From assembly GCA_038405435.1 (NCBI GenBank), contig JBBYHZ010000002.1: DNA of 64,000 nt, one strand, 5' to 3'. The stretch is from Dryocola clanedunensis_A. GTDB lineage: Bacteria > Pseudomonadota > Gammaproteobacteria > Enterobacterales > Enterobacteriaceae. Shown here piece after piece: positions 25,275 through 34,176 of this stretch. A program made the position numbers and the translations under genes. The notes beneath the pieces are model-generated. The model saw only the letters and a program-made list of their open reading frames with translations. It was not told the DNA's origin and made no database searches. The stretch's first letter is position 1, and each line of letters begins with the position of its first letter.

Positions 25275-26081
25275 ATGCAAAGAAAAGTTGTGTTGCTGCT
25301 GGGAGCTTTGAGTTTACTTCCCGCCCTCTCCCACGCTGATGATGACAGCGCTGAGGATGTCAAAACGCTGTTTTTTGGCCACGATGACCGCGTGCACGTC
25401 GCTGACCCGGAAAACAGCCCCTGGGACGCTATTGGGCAGTTAGAAACCGCCAGCGGTAATCTCTGCACGGCCACCCTGATTTCCCCGCATCTGGCGCTGA
25501 CCGCCGGGCACTGTCTGCTGCAGCCGCCTCGCGGCAAACCTGATCGCGCGGTGGCGCTGCGTTTTATCTCGCAGAAAGGGAAATGGCGTTACGAAATTCA
25601 CGACATCGAAGGCCGCGTGGAGAGCACGCTCGGCCGTCGGCTGAAGGCGGATGGCGATGGCTGGATTGTCCCGGCCGGGGCTGCGCCGCACGATTTTGGG
25701 CTGGTTATTCTGCATAATCCGCCTTCGGGCATTACCCCGCTGCCGCTCTTTGAAGGCGATCGCGATGCGCTGACGGCGGCGCTGAAAGCCAGCAACAGAC
25801 AGGTCACCCAGTCCGGCTATCCGGAAGATCATCTCGACGATCTCTACACCCATACGGGCTGCCTGATCACCGGCTGGGCGCAAAAAACGGTGCTTTCCCA
25901 CCAGTGCGATACCCTACCAGGCGACAGCGGCTCGCCTTTGATGCTGAAAACGGACAGTGGCTGGCAGCTGATTGCGGTGCAAAGCTCAGCCCCTGCGGCG
26001 AAAGACCGCTACCGCGCCGACAATCGGGCAATCTCCGTCACCGGCTTCCGCGACCGGCTTGAACAGTTAGCTACTCAGTAA
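25275..26081 (+). CDS. ydgD: Trypsin-like serine protease YdgD
   Basis: This is a predicted periplasmic S1-family peptidase of 268 residues with a signal peptide (MQRKVVLLLGALSLLPALSHA). The catalytic triad is readable: His in LTAGHCLL, Asp in PHDFGLVIL, and Ser in LPGDSGSPLM. Cysteines in these segments suggest disulfides. It follows asr and ydgU as in E. coli. An AGAG site precedes the ATG. Substrates are unknown. Confidence 0.92.
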   Translation: MQRKVVLLLGALSLLPALSHADDDSAEDVKTLFFGHDDRVHVADPENSPWDAIGQLETASGNLCTATLISPHLALTAGHCLLQPPRGKPDRAVALRFISQKGKWRYEIHDIEGRVESTLGRRLKADGDGWIVPAGAAPHDFGLVILHNPPSGITPLPLFEGDRDALTAALKASNRQVTQSGYPEDHLDDLYTHTGCLITGWAQKTVLSHQCDTLPGDSGSPLMLKTDSGWQLIAVQSSAPAAKDRYRADNRAISVTGFRDRLEQLATQ

Positions 26082-26104
26082 GAGACCGCTGCCGTGCAGG
26101 CTTG

Positions 26105-26539
26105 TTAATCAGCATGGCCCGACCGGCAGACGCTATTTTTCAGGGCCAGCAAGGTTGCTTTGAAATTTTGTTTTGAGAGGATATCAGCACGCAACATGCT
26201 GACATCTGTTGCGTACTGCGTCGCAAATAAAGCATCCGGGACGCTATAACCTGCTTTTTCTAATGCGCATGCGGCATATAACTTGGCTTCCGGCGAAGAC
26301 GCGGGGCTGCTGGCGATATTCATAAAAATTTCTCTTGCGTTACCCTGCGCCGCGATGGTTTTCATCAGGCGCTCGCCCTCGCTGATATGTCCGACGAACC
26401 CATTGAATCCTAAGGAAAAGACCTGGACTTTTGCAAGCTGTTCTGCAGGCGAAAGTACCGTGGTGTCAGCCACGCCTGAAGATGAAAACGCGACGGCTGA
26501 AAATAGCGAAGCCGCTAAACCTCTTAAAATTCCTTTCAT
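26105..26539 (-). CDS. Hypothetical exported protein
   Basis: I do not recognise this 144-residue product. The start MKGILRGLAASLFSAVAF is chosen because GAGG precedes it at good spacing; the open frame extends 13 codons further upstream. It has a signal peptide with cleavage near GVA-DT and a mature part that looks helical and soluble. A pair of cysteines (CALEKAG and near the end NSVCRSG) may form a disulfide. It lies between ydgD and mdtI, where I recall no E. coli gene. Confidence 0.65.
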   Translation of the reverse strand: MKGILRGLAASLFSAVAFSSSGVADTTVLSPAEQLAKVQVFSLGFNGFVGHISEGERLMKTIAAQGNAREIFMNIASSPASSPEAKLYAACALEKAGYSVPDALFATQYATDVSMLRADILSKQNFKATLLALKNSVCRSGHAD

Positions 26540-26678
26540 ATTTCGCCTCATGCGCTGATATTCCCTTTTACGCAGCACTGTCTGCGCGTTAGGTGAAGCT
26601 AATCGCAGGAGGCGTTCTTTGCAAGAAGGTCTACGCGGTAATCCGCAGCCTGGCTAATTCGCAGGCTGCAAAGCTCCC

Positions 26679-27008
26679 TCAGGCAAGCTTAATGATCACC
26701 ATGCCCGCCAGCAGAATAACCAGCCCCAGCCAGCCCTTCCAGTTCAGCCGCTGGCCGAACAGGATCCAGCCCGCGGCGACGGTGGCGACGATGCCGAAGC
26801 CACCCCACAGGGCATAGGCCACGGAAAGCTCGATGCCTTTTACGGCCTGCGCCAGCGCGCTGAACGCCGCGAGGACGGAGAGCAAGGAAAGCAGGCCGTA
26901 GCCCAGACGGCGGAACCCATCGGAATGCTTAAGGAAGATGTTTGCCGCTATTTCCAGCACGATGGCGATCAGCAGCCAGCCCGCGTGGATCCATTCAAAC
27001 GACTGCAT
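26679..27008 (-). CDS. mdtI: Spermidine exporter subunit MdtI
   Basis: MdtI is one half of the SMR-family MdtJI spermidine exporter in the inner membrane. It is 109 residues with four transmembrane segments, exactly the E. coli length, ending AGMVIIKLA. The conserved Glu in IVLEIAANIFLK of helix 1 is the coupling residue in this family. The start (MQSFEWIHAGW) overlaps the mdtJ stop region by 14 bases, so the two are co-translated. Confidence 0.95.
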   Translation of the reverse strand: MQSFEWIHAGWLLIAIVLEIAANIFLKHSDGFRRLGYGLLSLLSVLAAFSALAQAVKGIELSVAYALWGGFGIVATVAAGWILFGQRLNWKGWLGLVILLAGMVIIKLA

Positions 27009-27369
27009 GATCCCCTCCACGTTTCGCTTTATCGTCACGTTTGGTTCTGGTGGTGGTGCCTGATTTAATTAATACGATTCCTACCACCAGCGTGGTCAGC
27101 CCGGTAATTTTAAGCAGTGAGACCGACTCATCAAACAGCAGAACGCTAAACAAGGTGATAAATAAAATACCTATCCCTTCCCACATGGCATACGCCACGC
27201 CCAGCGCAATGCGCTTGATGGAGAAGGACAGCAAAATATAAGAAAGGGTGATCATGCCCAGCATGAAAATATAACCGAGGTTACTGTCGTTCACGCTCGA
27301 CCATTTCATCGACAAGGTGCCAATAATTTCCGTGGCTATAGCCAGCCCTAATAAAATCCAGTAAATCAT
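26995..27369 (-). CDS. mdtJ: Spermidine exporter subunit MdtJ
   Basis: MdtJ is the partner of MdtI; both are required for spermidine export in E. coli. The 124-residue SMR protein has four transmembrane segments, helix-1 Glu in AIATEIIGTLSMKW, and a polar C-terminal tail (RTKRDDKAKRGGDHAVV). The gene is preceded by a long leader on its strand that contains a possible regulatory short open frame. Confidence 0.95.
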   Translation of the reverse strand: MIYWILLGLAIATEIIGTLSMKWSSVNDSNLGYIFMLGMITLSYILLSFSIKRIALGVAYAMWEGIGILFITLFSVLLFDESVSLLKITGLTTLVVGIVLIKSGTTTRTKRDDKAKRGGDHAVV

Positions 27370-27882
27370 GATTTCTCTCCTGACAGAGAAAATAACGGTG
27401 CAGCAGCATGCAATATCGCCAACGGCGACAGGCAGACTAAAAATAGATCGTCAAAAAGCCTTACAGCGCAAGAGTTTTGCGTGCAGGAATATGCAGGAGA
27501 GCGGGTCTACAGCGCGTTGCGCCAGTGTTGTTCGCCGGACAGGGAGAAAGCAGAAGAGAGTATAACGCGGTGGTGCATTAATAACGTTTTGAACAGCTTG
27601 TTCGCACTCATAATGTCCATAGTTTTCACAACATATCCGCGGTGTTGCTTCTCATCGGTTGCGGATAGTAAATTGTCCTCGGTAGTTAAACACGCCGAAT
27701 TTATACCATATTTAAGGATTATCCTACCTTCCCTTTTCACTTCTTTACTTTGCAGCACACAGAAAATAAATGTGTCGCGGCCCGCTCTTCCTCGTATTAT
27801 GTTTCTCTATTCGGATAAAATAATCGCCCTTGCGGACACCGGGACGACATTTTTCTCACAATGATGTGGAGAATCTCATTTC
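27370..27882. other. mdtJ-tqsA divergent intergenic region
   Basis: This 513-base gap holds the promoters of both divergent genes and the long mdtJ leader. Apart from the candidate leader ORF I see no named site. Base composition is more AT-rich than the genes. Confidence 0.6.
27507..27611 (-). CDS. Candidate leader ORF upstream of mdtJI
   Basis: A 34-codon open frame (MSANKLFKTLL to GEQHWRNAL, then TAG) ends 137 bases before mdtJ. E. coli mdtJI is reported to have an upstream regulatory ORF, mdtU, that couples expression to spermidine. Position and size are compatible, but I cannot confirm similarity, and a weak GGA is the only ribosome-site hint. A longer in-frame start exists at 27758. 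Confidence 0.3.
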   Translation of the reverse strand: MSANKLFKTLLMHHRVILSSAFSLSGEQHWRNAL

Positions 27883-28923
27883 ATGGCAAAACCCATTGTC
27901 ACCCTCAGCGGATTAAAGATTGTCATCATGCTGGGAATGCTGGTCATCATCATGGCGGGGGTAAAGATCGCCGCCGATATGATCGTGCCTTTTATTCTGG
28001 CGATGTTTATCGCGGTGATTCTTAACCCGCTGATCCGCCGTCTGGAACGTTTGCGGGTGCCGCGGGTGCTGGCGATTTCACTCGTTGTAGTGGCGATTGT
28101 CATGCTGATGGCGCTGCTGCTGGCCTATCTGGGAACGTCTCTTAACGAGCTGGCGCGGACCCTGCCGCAGTACCGGTCATCGCTGATTACGCCGCTGCAG
28201 GCCATCGAACCCTGGCTGCAGCGCGCGGGAATTACGGTGTCGGTGGATGAGCTGGTGAAGTATATCGACCCGAACGCTGCCATGACGCTGGTCAGCTCGC
28301 TGATTACTCAGCTTTCTAACGCCATGACGTCCGTCTTCCTGCTGCTGCTCACCGTGGTGTTTATGCTGTTTGAAGTGCCTCAGCTGCCGCTAAAGCTGCA
28401 GCAGCTTATGTCACGCCCCGCCGAAGGGATGGGGGCGATTCAGCGGGCGCTGGACAGCGTCAGCCAGTATCTGGTGCTGAAAACGGCCATCAGCCTGGTG
28501 ACGGGGCTTATTGTGTGGGTAATGTTAGCCGCGCTGGACGTGCGCTTTGCCTTTGTCTGGGGGCTGCTGGCCTTTTCGCTCAACTATATTCCCAACATCG
28601 GCTCGGTGCTCGCGGCCATCCCACCCGTCGCGCAGGTACTGGTTTTTGGCGGTCTCTACGATGCGTTAATCGTGGTGGCCGGCTATCTGGCCATCAATCT
28701 GGTGTTCGGCAATATCATTGAACCGCGCATCATGGGACGCGGGCTGGGCCTGTCGACGCTGGTGGTTTTCCTGTCGCTGATATTCTGGGGCTGGCTGCTC
28801 GGCCCGGTGGGCATGCTGCTCTCCGTCCCGCTGACCATCGTAGTGAAAATTGGCCTCGAGCAAAGCGAAGGCGGCAAAGGGATTGCCGTACTGCTGAGCG
28901 ATATGTCGAAAGCACAGCGTTAA
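27883..28923 (+). CDS. tqsA: AI-2E family transporter TqsA
   Basis: TqsA is an inner-membrane protein implicated in autoinducer-2 export and biofilm control in E. coli. The 346-residue product (E. coli 344) has about seven or eight transmembrane segments and the family pattern WGLLAFSLNYIPNIGSVLAAIPP. A GTGGAG site precedes the ATG. In E. coli pntB/pntA follow; here the order changes to pptA and nhoA, marking a rearrangement breakpoint. A 7-bp inverted repeat (GGCAGCC/GGCTGCC) follows the stop without a T-run. Confidence 0.94.
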   Translation: MAKPIVTLSGLKIVIMLGMLVIIMAGVKIAADMIVPFILAMFIAVILNPLIRRLERLRVPRVLAISLVVVAIVMLMALLLAYLGTSLNELARTLPQYRSSLITPLQAIEPWLQRAGITVSVDELVKYIDPNAAMTLVSSLITQLSNAMTSVFLLLLTVVFMLFEVPQLPLKLQQLMSRPAEGMGAIQRALDSVSQYLVLKTAISLVTGLIVWVMLAALDVRFAFVWGLLAFSLNYIPNIGSVLAAIPPVAQVLVFGGLYDALIVVAGYLAINLVFGNIIEPRIMGRGLGLSTLVVFLSLIFWGWLLGPVGMLLSVPLTIVVKIGLEQSEGGKGIAVLLSDMSKAQR

Positions 28924-29077
28924 CCGCCGCAGGCAGCCAGCCTCCATGCCGGCTGCCGTTGATGGTCTGAGTTATGAAACACAATGCAGGCAAGAATGGT
29001 GACAGAAAGACCTGTCGAAAAATGAGGTGCAATTACCAACGTTGAGAATATGTTAATAGCCACACCTCATCCAGCCG

Positions 29078-29308
29078 TTACAGGCTGTAGCCCGGTTTTC
29101 TGGCCAGGGTTTCAAGCTCTGGGGCTATTTCCACGTCGTAGACCTCTTCCTTCCAGCGCTCCTGCTCTACCGGGATCAGCGCCACCGACAGCGACGCATC
29201 CTTTGAGCCAAAGTGCTTCTTCACCGTCTCGCAGAGATCGTCTGCCAGGGCTTTTTTCTGTTCTTCGTTCAGTTCACGCGGGAAATGCTTAACGGTGATA
29301 TGCGGCAC
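29078..29308 (-). CDS. pptA: 4-oxalocrotonate tautomerase-family protein PptA
   Basis: This is a small tautomerase-superfamily enzyme of 76 residues (E. coli PptA/YdcE 77). The catalytic Pro is residue 2 (after Met removal, PHITVKHFPRE). The C-terminal EIAPELETLARKPGYS matches PptA. The start codon is GTG at 29308, with GGAG seven bases upstream. It lies next to nhoA, as in E. coli. The physiological substrate is unknown. Confidence 0.92.
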   Translation of the reverse strand: MPHITVKHFPRELNEEQKKALADDLCETVKKHFGSKDASLSVALIPVEQERWKEEVYDVEIAPELETLARKPGYSL

Positions 29309-29328
29309 GGGTCTTCTCCATTGGGGTG

Positions 29329-30150
29329 TTAATTTGTCTTCTGCATCACAAGATTAAACGCAGCGGTGAAAGTAGCAAGCCCGATACCATGCAGCTTGTC
29401 GTCAAGGTGCAGACCGAGCTGGGTTTGCAGCGCGTTGTAGACCGCAACGGCATCCGGCAGCGCTTGTTTCTGCCCCGCCGCGTTCAGCTGATTATTACTG
29501 AGCGTGACGCTCTGCCCGTCCGCCGCTTTCAGGCACAGCGTCAGGTTATGCCTGAAGTGGGACGCGGGCCATGTAGCAACATAGTGATTCGCCATTTCAT
29601 AATCGGCAAAGTACTGCGGTTGCAGATCGAAGCGGTACAGCGGCAGCCAGCCACTCTCTTCCTTTACGCTCAGCAGATAATCGTCATCAGCAGGCGTAAG
29701 GCGATACACGCCGTGCGGCGTAGTTTGTTCGCTGTTCAGCTCCAGCTTAATCGGGGACGTCAGCGTTTTACCGCCAAACCCCACATCCGCCAGCCAGCGT
29801 TCCTCGCCAAGCGTCACCAGCTGCAGGCGGTGGGTTCTGGGCGGCATCTCCAGCGGGCGCATAATCACTACCCGCGCGGCCAGGTCAGCAACCTGAAAGC
29901 CAATTTCGACAAGCGCCCGCCGCAGCAGGGCGTTTTGCTCGTAGCAGTAACCGCCCCGCCCGCCAGCGACCAGCTTCGCGAACACGCTGTCGTCATCAAG
30001 CAGGATCTGGCGTCCAAGCAGCACGTCCAGATTTTCAAAGGGGATGGTACAGGTGTGGCGCAGATGTATCTGCTGCAACGTTGCTAAGTCCGGCGCGCAG
30101 CCGCCGCTAAAGCGAATACGCGCCAAATAGGCCTCGAGATTGAACGACAT
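29329..30150 (-). CDS. nhoA: Arylamine N-acetyltransferase NhoA
   Basis: NhoA transfers acetyl groups from acetyl-CoA to arylamines and N-hydroxyarylamines. The product is 273 residues (E. coli about 281). The Cys-His-Asp triad is visible: GRGGYCYEQN, RTHRLQLV and WLADVGFGG. A GGAGC site precedes the ATG. The stop is 20 bases from pptA on the same strand, so they may be co-transcribed. Confidence 0.94.
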   Translation of the reverse strand: MSFNLEAYLARIRFSGGCAPDLATLQQIHLRHTCTIPFENLDVLLGRQILLDDDSVFAKLVAGGRGGYCYEQNALLRRALVEIGFQVADLAARVVIMRPLEMPPRTHRLQLVTLGEERWLADVGFGGKTLTSPIKLELNSEQTTPHGVYRLTPADDDYLLSVKEESGWLPLYRFDLQPQYFADYEMANHYVATWPASHFRHNLTLCLKAADGQSVTLSNNQLNAAGQKQALPDAVAVYNALQTQLGLHLDDKLHGIGLATFTAAFNLVMQKTN

Positions 30151-30224
30151 GGACAGGCTCCGCTGTGTTAATTGAGTTCACTATAGCGAAACTGCGGCGG
30201 GCCATATGATCGATGGTGCGATCG

Positions 30225-30839
30225 CTACAGCTCGTTGCGGCTCAAAATTTCATGAAATTCTTCGCGTGCCCGCACGGCCTGGGCAACGGTGTAGAGTTTA
30301 GGCGTATTTTGTTCAAACCACGCCTGCCGTGGCCGCCAGCTAATCATTGCGGCAAGGTAAGTATCCAGTAACGAGATCTGGTCGCCGAATACGTACGGCC
30401 CGTGCCCAAGCTGCGACTCAAGCCACAGATACAGCTGCTGCCGGTAGCGATTGGTGCTGTCGCGAAGCTCTTCGGCACCGCTCTGTGTCCAGCGGTCGGG
30501 ATAGTCGCCGTAGGTGAATGTGGGATAGACATTCGCCACCAGCCAGATCAGCAGGTGATGAAAGCGCTGGCGTTCGGCTGAACCCGCAGGCGGGGCCAGC
30601 TCAGGATGACTATCAAGCAGGTTCAGCGCAATGGCCGCGGTTTCCGTCAGGATGCTGCCGTCGTCGAGCTTTAGCGTCGGCACCTGGCCAAGCGGGTTCA
30701 GCTCAAGCAGCGCGTCACGCTGGGGCCCCGGCTCGTCAAATCCTTCAACGTTAATCCAGCGGTACTGCTCACCCGCCAGCACAAACATCATTTCGACAAT
30801 CGCCGAGCCGCAACCCGGCGCACCATAAAGTTTCATCAT
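30225..30839 (-). CDS. Glutathione S-transferase-like protein
   Basis: The 204-residue product has an N-terminal thioredoxin-like domain (MMKLYGAPGCGSAIVEMM; NPLGQVPTLKLDDGSILTETAAI) and a helical GST C-terminal domain with DQISLLDTYLAAMISW. The SILTE motif is the gamma-glutamyl-binding position in GSTs. The catalytic residue may be in GAPGCGS but is not certain. The start pair of ATGs follows GGAGAGG. A longer upstream frame runs into lacZ on the other strand and is rejected. It is divergent from lacZ. Confidence 0.86.
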   Translation of the reverse strand: MMKLYGAPGCGSAIVEMMFVLAGEQYRWINVEGFDEPGPQRDALLELNPLGQVPTLKLDDGSILTETAAIALNLLDSHPELAPPAGSAERQRFHHLLIWLVANVYPTFTYGDYPDRWTQSGAEELRDSTNRYRQQLYLWLESQLGHGPYVFGDQISLLDTYLAAMISWRPRQAWFEQNTPKLYTVAQAVRAREEFHEILSRNEL

Positions 30840-30999
30840 AATGGACACCTCTCCTGCCATGACTTTATAGACCTTAGCGCATATTTTTCCCGTGTGTGAT
30901 CCTCCCCGGAAGAACCCATCATGATTCTTTACAGCCCGGCGTTTAAAAATCATAGTGGCCGACAACTTTGAGCGCATCGCAACCCCAGGATATCCATCT

Positions 31000-33900
31000 A
31001 TGATCGACAAAACCGGCACCTGCGCCGCTTCTCTTGCCGCCGTTCTGGCCCGCCGCGACTGGGAAAATCCTGGCGTCACGCAGATAAACCAGCTTCCTGC
31101 GCACCCGCCCTTTAACAGCTGGCGAGCGTCTGACCACGCCCGCGACGATCGACACTCCGCATCGTTACGCTCCCTCAACGGCCGCTGGCGGTTCAGCTAT
31201 TTCACCCGGCCCGAAGCGGTGCCGGAAAGCTGGCTGGAGCAGGATTTACCAGACGCAGATGACGTTGCGGTGCCTTCTAACTGGCAGATGCTGGGGTACG
31301 ACGCGCCAATTTACACCAACGTTACCTACCCGATTCCGGTCAATCCCCCTTTTGTGCCGCAGGAAAACCCAACCGGGTGTTACTCGCTGCTGTTTCAGGT
31401 TTCCGATGAGTGGCTAAGCGAGGGGCAGACGCGCGTCGTGTTCGACGGCGTGAACTCCGCGTTCCATCTGTGGTGCAACGGCTGCTGGGTGGGCTACGCG
31501 CAGGACAGCCGCCTGCCCTCTGAATTCGACCTCAGCGCCGTGCTTACCCCCGGTGAGAATCGCCTGGCCGTCATGGTGCTGCGCTGGAGCGACGGCTCAT
31601 ATCTGGAGGATCAGGATATGTGGCGAATGAGCGGCATCTTCCGCGACGTCACCCTGCTGCATAAGCCGCAAACCCAGATTGGCGATATGCGCGTCACCAC
31701 GCATCTTTTTGACAGCTTCACCAGGGCCGAACTGGAAACGCTGGTGGTCGTGACCGGCCATGAAAAAGCAGGAACGCAAGTTAACGTCCAGCTCTGGCGG
31801 GCCGGCCAGCTTATTGCTGAGCAGCAGCAGCCCTCAGGCAGCGATATTATTGACGAGCGCGGGGCCTATGCTGACCGGACAACGGTTCGTATTCCCGTCG
31901 AGCGGCCTGAGCTGTGGAGCGCTGAAATCCCTGATCTTTACCGTGTCGTCGTTGAGCTGAAAGATAGCCAGGGCGCGCTGATTGAGGCCGAAGCCTGCGA
32001 TGTGGGCTTCCGTCAGGTTGAAATCAACAACGGGCTGCTGAAGCTCAACGGCAAGCCGCTGCTGATCCGCGGAACCAACCGCCATGAGCACCACCCGGTA
32101 AACGGCCAGGTCATGGACATCGAGACCATGCGCCAGGATATTCTGCTGATGAAACGGCATAACTTTAACGCCGTGCGCTGCTCCCACTATCCCAACCACC
32201 CTCTCTGGTACCGCCTTTGCGACCGTTACGGCCTGTACGTGGTGGATGAGGCAAACATTGAAACGCACGGCATGGTGCCGATGAACCGTCTCAGCGATGA
32301 CCCCGTCTGGCTTCCGGCGATGGCCGAGCGCGTCACGCGCATGGTGCAGCGCGACCGTAACCACCCGTCCATTATCATCTGGTCGCTGGGCAACGAGTCC
32401 GGGCACGGCGCCAGCCACGATGCGCTTTATCGCTGGATTAAATCCAACGACCCGACCCGTCCGGTGCAGTATGAGGGCGGCGGCGCGGACACCGCGGCGA
32501 CCGATATCATCTGCCCGATGTATGCGCGCGTGGACCAGGACCAGCCCTTCCCGGCGGTGCCGAAATGGTCAATTAAAAAATGGCCCGGCCTGCCCGGCGA
32601 AAGTCGCCCGCTGATTCTTTGCGAATACGCCCACGCCATGGGCAACAGCTTCGGCGGCTTCCACAAATACTGGGCCGCCTTCCGCCAGCATCCCAAACTA
32701 CAGGGCGGCTTTGTCTGGGACTGGGTGGATCAGTCGCTGATCAAACCTGATGAAAACGGCCAGCCGTTCAGCGCCTACGGCGGTGACTTCGGCGACAAAC
32801 CGAACGATCGCCAGTTCTGCATGAATGGCCTGGTGTTTGCCGACCGCAAGCCGCACCCAGCCCTGTACGAGGCCCAGCACGCCCAGCAATACTTCCAGTT
32901 CAATCTGGTTCGTGAGCCGTCGCTGAAGATTGAAATTACCAGTGAGTATCTGTTCCGCACGGCAGATAACGAACGCCTGATCTGGACGATAAAACAAGCC
33001 GGAGAAGTGCTGGCGCGCGGCGAAGCGCCGCTGGAAATTGAGCCGCAGGGTAAGCAAGCTGTCGCGCTGGAAACTATGCCGGACATCATCCGCAGCGGTG
33101 ACGTATGGCTGACCGTGCAGGTTCAGCAAATCGCAGCCACGGACTGGTCCGAAGCGGGCCATATCTGCGCGTGGGAGCAGTGGTCGCTACCGGGCATTTT
33201 GTCCGTGCCGGAACCTGTCCCGCAGAGCGAAGCGCCGCATCTGCAAACAACCGAAGCTAATTTTGAGATCGTTCACCGCAGTCACCGCTGGGCGTTCAGC
33301 CGTGAAAGCGGCCTGCTGACGCAGTGGTGGCAGGATGGAAAAGCCACGCTGCTTTCGCCGCTGCAGGATCAGTTTACCCGCGCGCCGCTGGACAACGACA
33401 TTGGCGTCAGCGAAGTCACCCGCATCGACCCGAACGCGTGGGTGGAGCGCTGGAAAGCTGCGGGCCACTACGATCTGGAACCTGAGCTTGTAAACCTTGA
33501 GGCCTTCGCCGCAGGTCAGGAAATTCAGTTACGTTCCGTTCACCGCTGGCAACACGGTGACCGAACCCTGTTTATCAGCAGAAAAACCTACCGCATTGAT
33601 GGTCAGGGCGAACTGCATATCAGCGTGGACGTGGAGATTGCCTGCGGTACCCCGCCCCCGGCCCGAATTGGGCTAAGCTGCCAGCTGGCGGAAGTCCAGC
33701 CAACGGTAAGCTGGCTGGGGCTTGGCCCGCACGAGAATTACCCGGACCGCAAGCAGTCGGCGCTGTTCGATAAGTGGCGTCTGCCGCTCGACGAGATGTA
33801 CACGCCGTACGTGTTTCCAACGGAGAATGGCCTGCGCTGCGATACGCAATCCCTGGAGTATGGCGATAACGAATGGCGAGGTGACTTCCAGTTCAACATC

Positions 33901-34095
33901 AGCCGCTACAGCCAGCGGCAGCTGCGGGAAACCTCCCATCGCCATCTTTTAAAACCAGAGGCGGGAAGCTGGCTGAACATCGATGGTTTTCACATGGGCG
34001 TCGGCGGGGACGATTCGTGGAGCCCGAGCGTGTCGCCGGAGTATCTGCTGGATAAACAGCGGTACCATTACGCGTTAAGCTGGGTGAAACGTTAA
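31000..34095 (+). CDS. lacZ: Beta-galactosidase LacZ
   Basis: LacZ hydrolyses lactose and forms allolactose. The 1031-residue product (E. coli 1024) aligns across all domains. The acid/base Glu is in WSLGNESGHG and the nucleophile Glu in ILCEYAHAMGNS; GGFVWDWVDQSL and SPSVSPEYLL near the end are also typical. I choose ATG 31000 (MIDKTGTCAASL) because the RRDWENPGVTQ core follows at the E. coli spacing; an upstream GTG at 30955 is possible. No lacI, lacY or lacA adjoins: the neighbours are a GST gene and a LysR gene. I find no lac-type operator in the 160-base divergent gap. Confidence 0.95.
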   Translation: MIDKTGTCAASLAAVLARRDWENPGVTQINQLPAHPPFNSWRASDHARDDRHSASLRSLNGRWRFSYFTRPEAVPESWLEQDLPDADDVAVPSNWQMLGYDAPIYTNVTYPIPVNPPFVPQENPTGCYSLLFQVSDEWLSEGQTRVVFDGVNSAFHLWCNGCWVGYAQDSRLPSEFDLSAVLTPGENRLAVMVLRWSDGSYLEDQDMWRMSGIFRDVTLLHKPQTQIGDMRVTTHLFDSFTRAELETLVVVTGHEKAGTQVNVQLWRAGQLIAEQQQPSGSDIIDERGAYADRTTVRIPVERPELWSAEIPDLYRVVVELKDSQGALIEAEACDVGFRQVEINNGLLKLNGKPLLIRGTNRHEHHPVNGQVMDIETMRQDILLMKRHNFNAVRCSHYPNHPLWYRLCDRYGLYVVDEANIETHGMVPMNRLSDDPVWLPAMAERVTRMVQRDRNHPSIIIWSLGNESGHGASHDALYRWIKSNDPTRPVQYEGGGADTAATDIICPMYARVDQDQPFPAVPKWSIKKWPGLPGESRPLILCEYAHAMGNSFGGFHKYWAAFRQHPKLQGGFVWDWVDQSLIKPDENGQPFSAYGGDFGDKPNDRQFCMNGLVFADRKPHPALYEAQHAQQYFQFNLVREPSLKIEITSEYLFRTADNERLIWTIKQAGEVLARGEAPLEIEPQGKQAVALETMPDIIRSGDVWLTVQVQQIAATDWSEAGHICAWEQWSLPGILSVPEPVPQSEAPHLQTTEANFEIVHRSHRWAFSRESGLLTQWWQDGKATLLSPLQDQFTRAPLDNDIGVSEVTRIDPNAWVERWKAAGHYDLEPELVNLEAFAAGQEIQLRSVHRWQHGDRTLFISRKTYRIDGQGELHISVDVEIACGTPPPARIGLSCQLAEVQPTVSWLGLGPHENYPDRKQSALFDKWRLPLDEMYTPYVFPTENGLRCDTQSLEYGDNEWRGDFQFNISRYSQRQLRETSHRHLLKPEAGSWLNIDGFHMGVGGDDSWSPSVSPEYLLDKQRYHYALSWVKR

Positions 34096-34097
34096 AA

Positions 34098-34176
34098 CCG
34101 CCGGTGGATGACGCTGCGCTTATCCACCCTACGACTGACCACCGTAGGCCGGATAAGCACCAGCGTCATCCGGCAG
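34098..34176. repeat. REP-like pair after lacZ
   Basis: Two units in opposite senses, CCGGTGGATGACGCTGCGC...ATCCACCC and GTAGGCCGGATAAGC...GTCATCCGGC, lie between convergent lacZ and the LysR gene. The second unit runs into the last codons of the LysR gene. Confidence 0.75.

Noticed and set aside
34098..34176. REP-like units here and elsewhere as CRISPR or mobile-element ends
   Set aside because: The units are short imperfect palindromes in alternating sense with no regular spacers, and are spread singly over many gaps; they fit REP elements.
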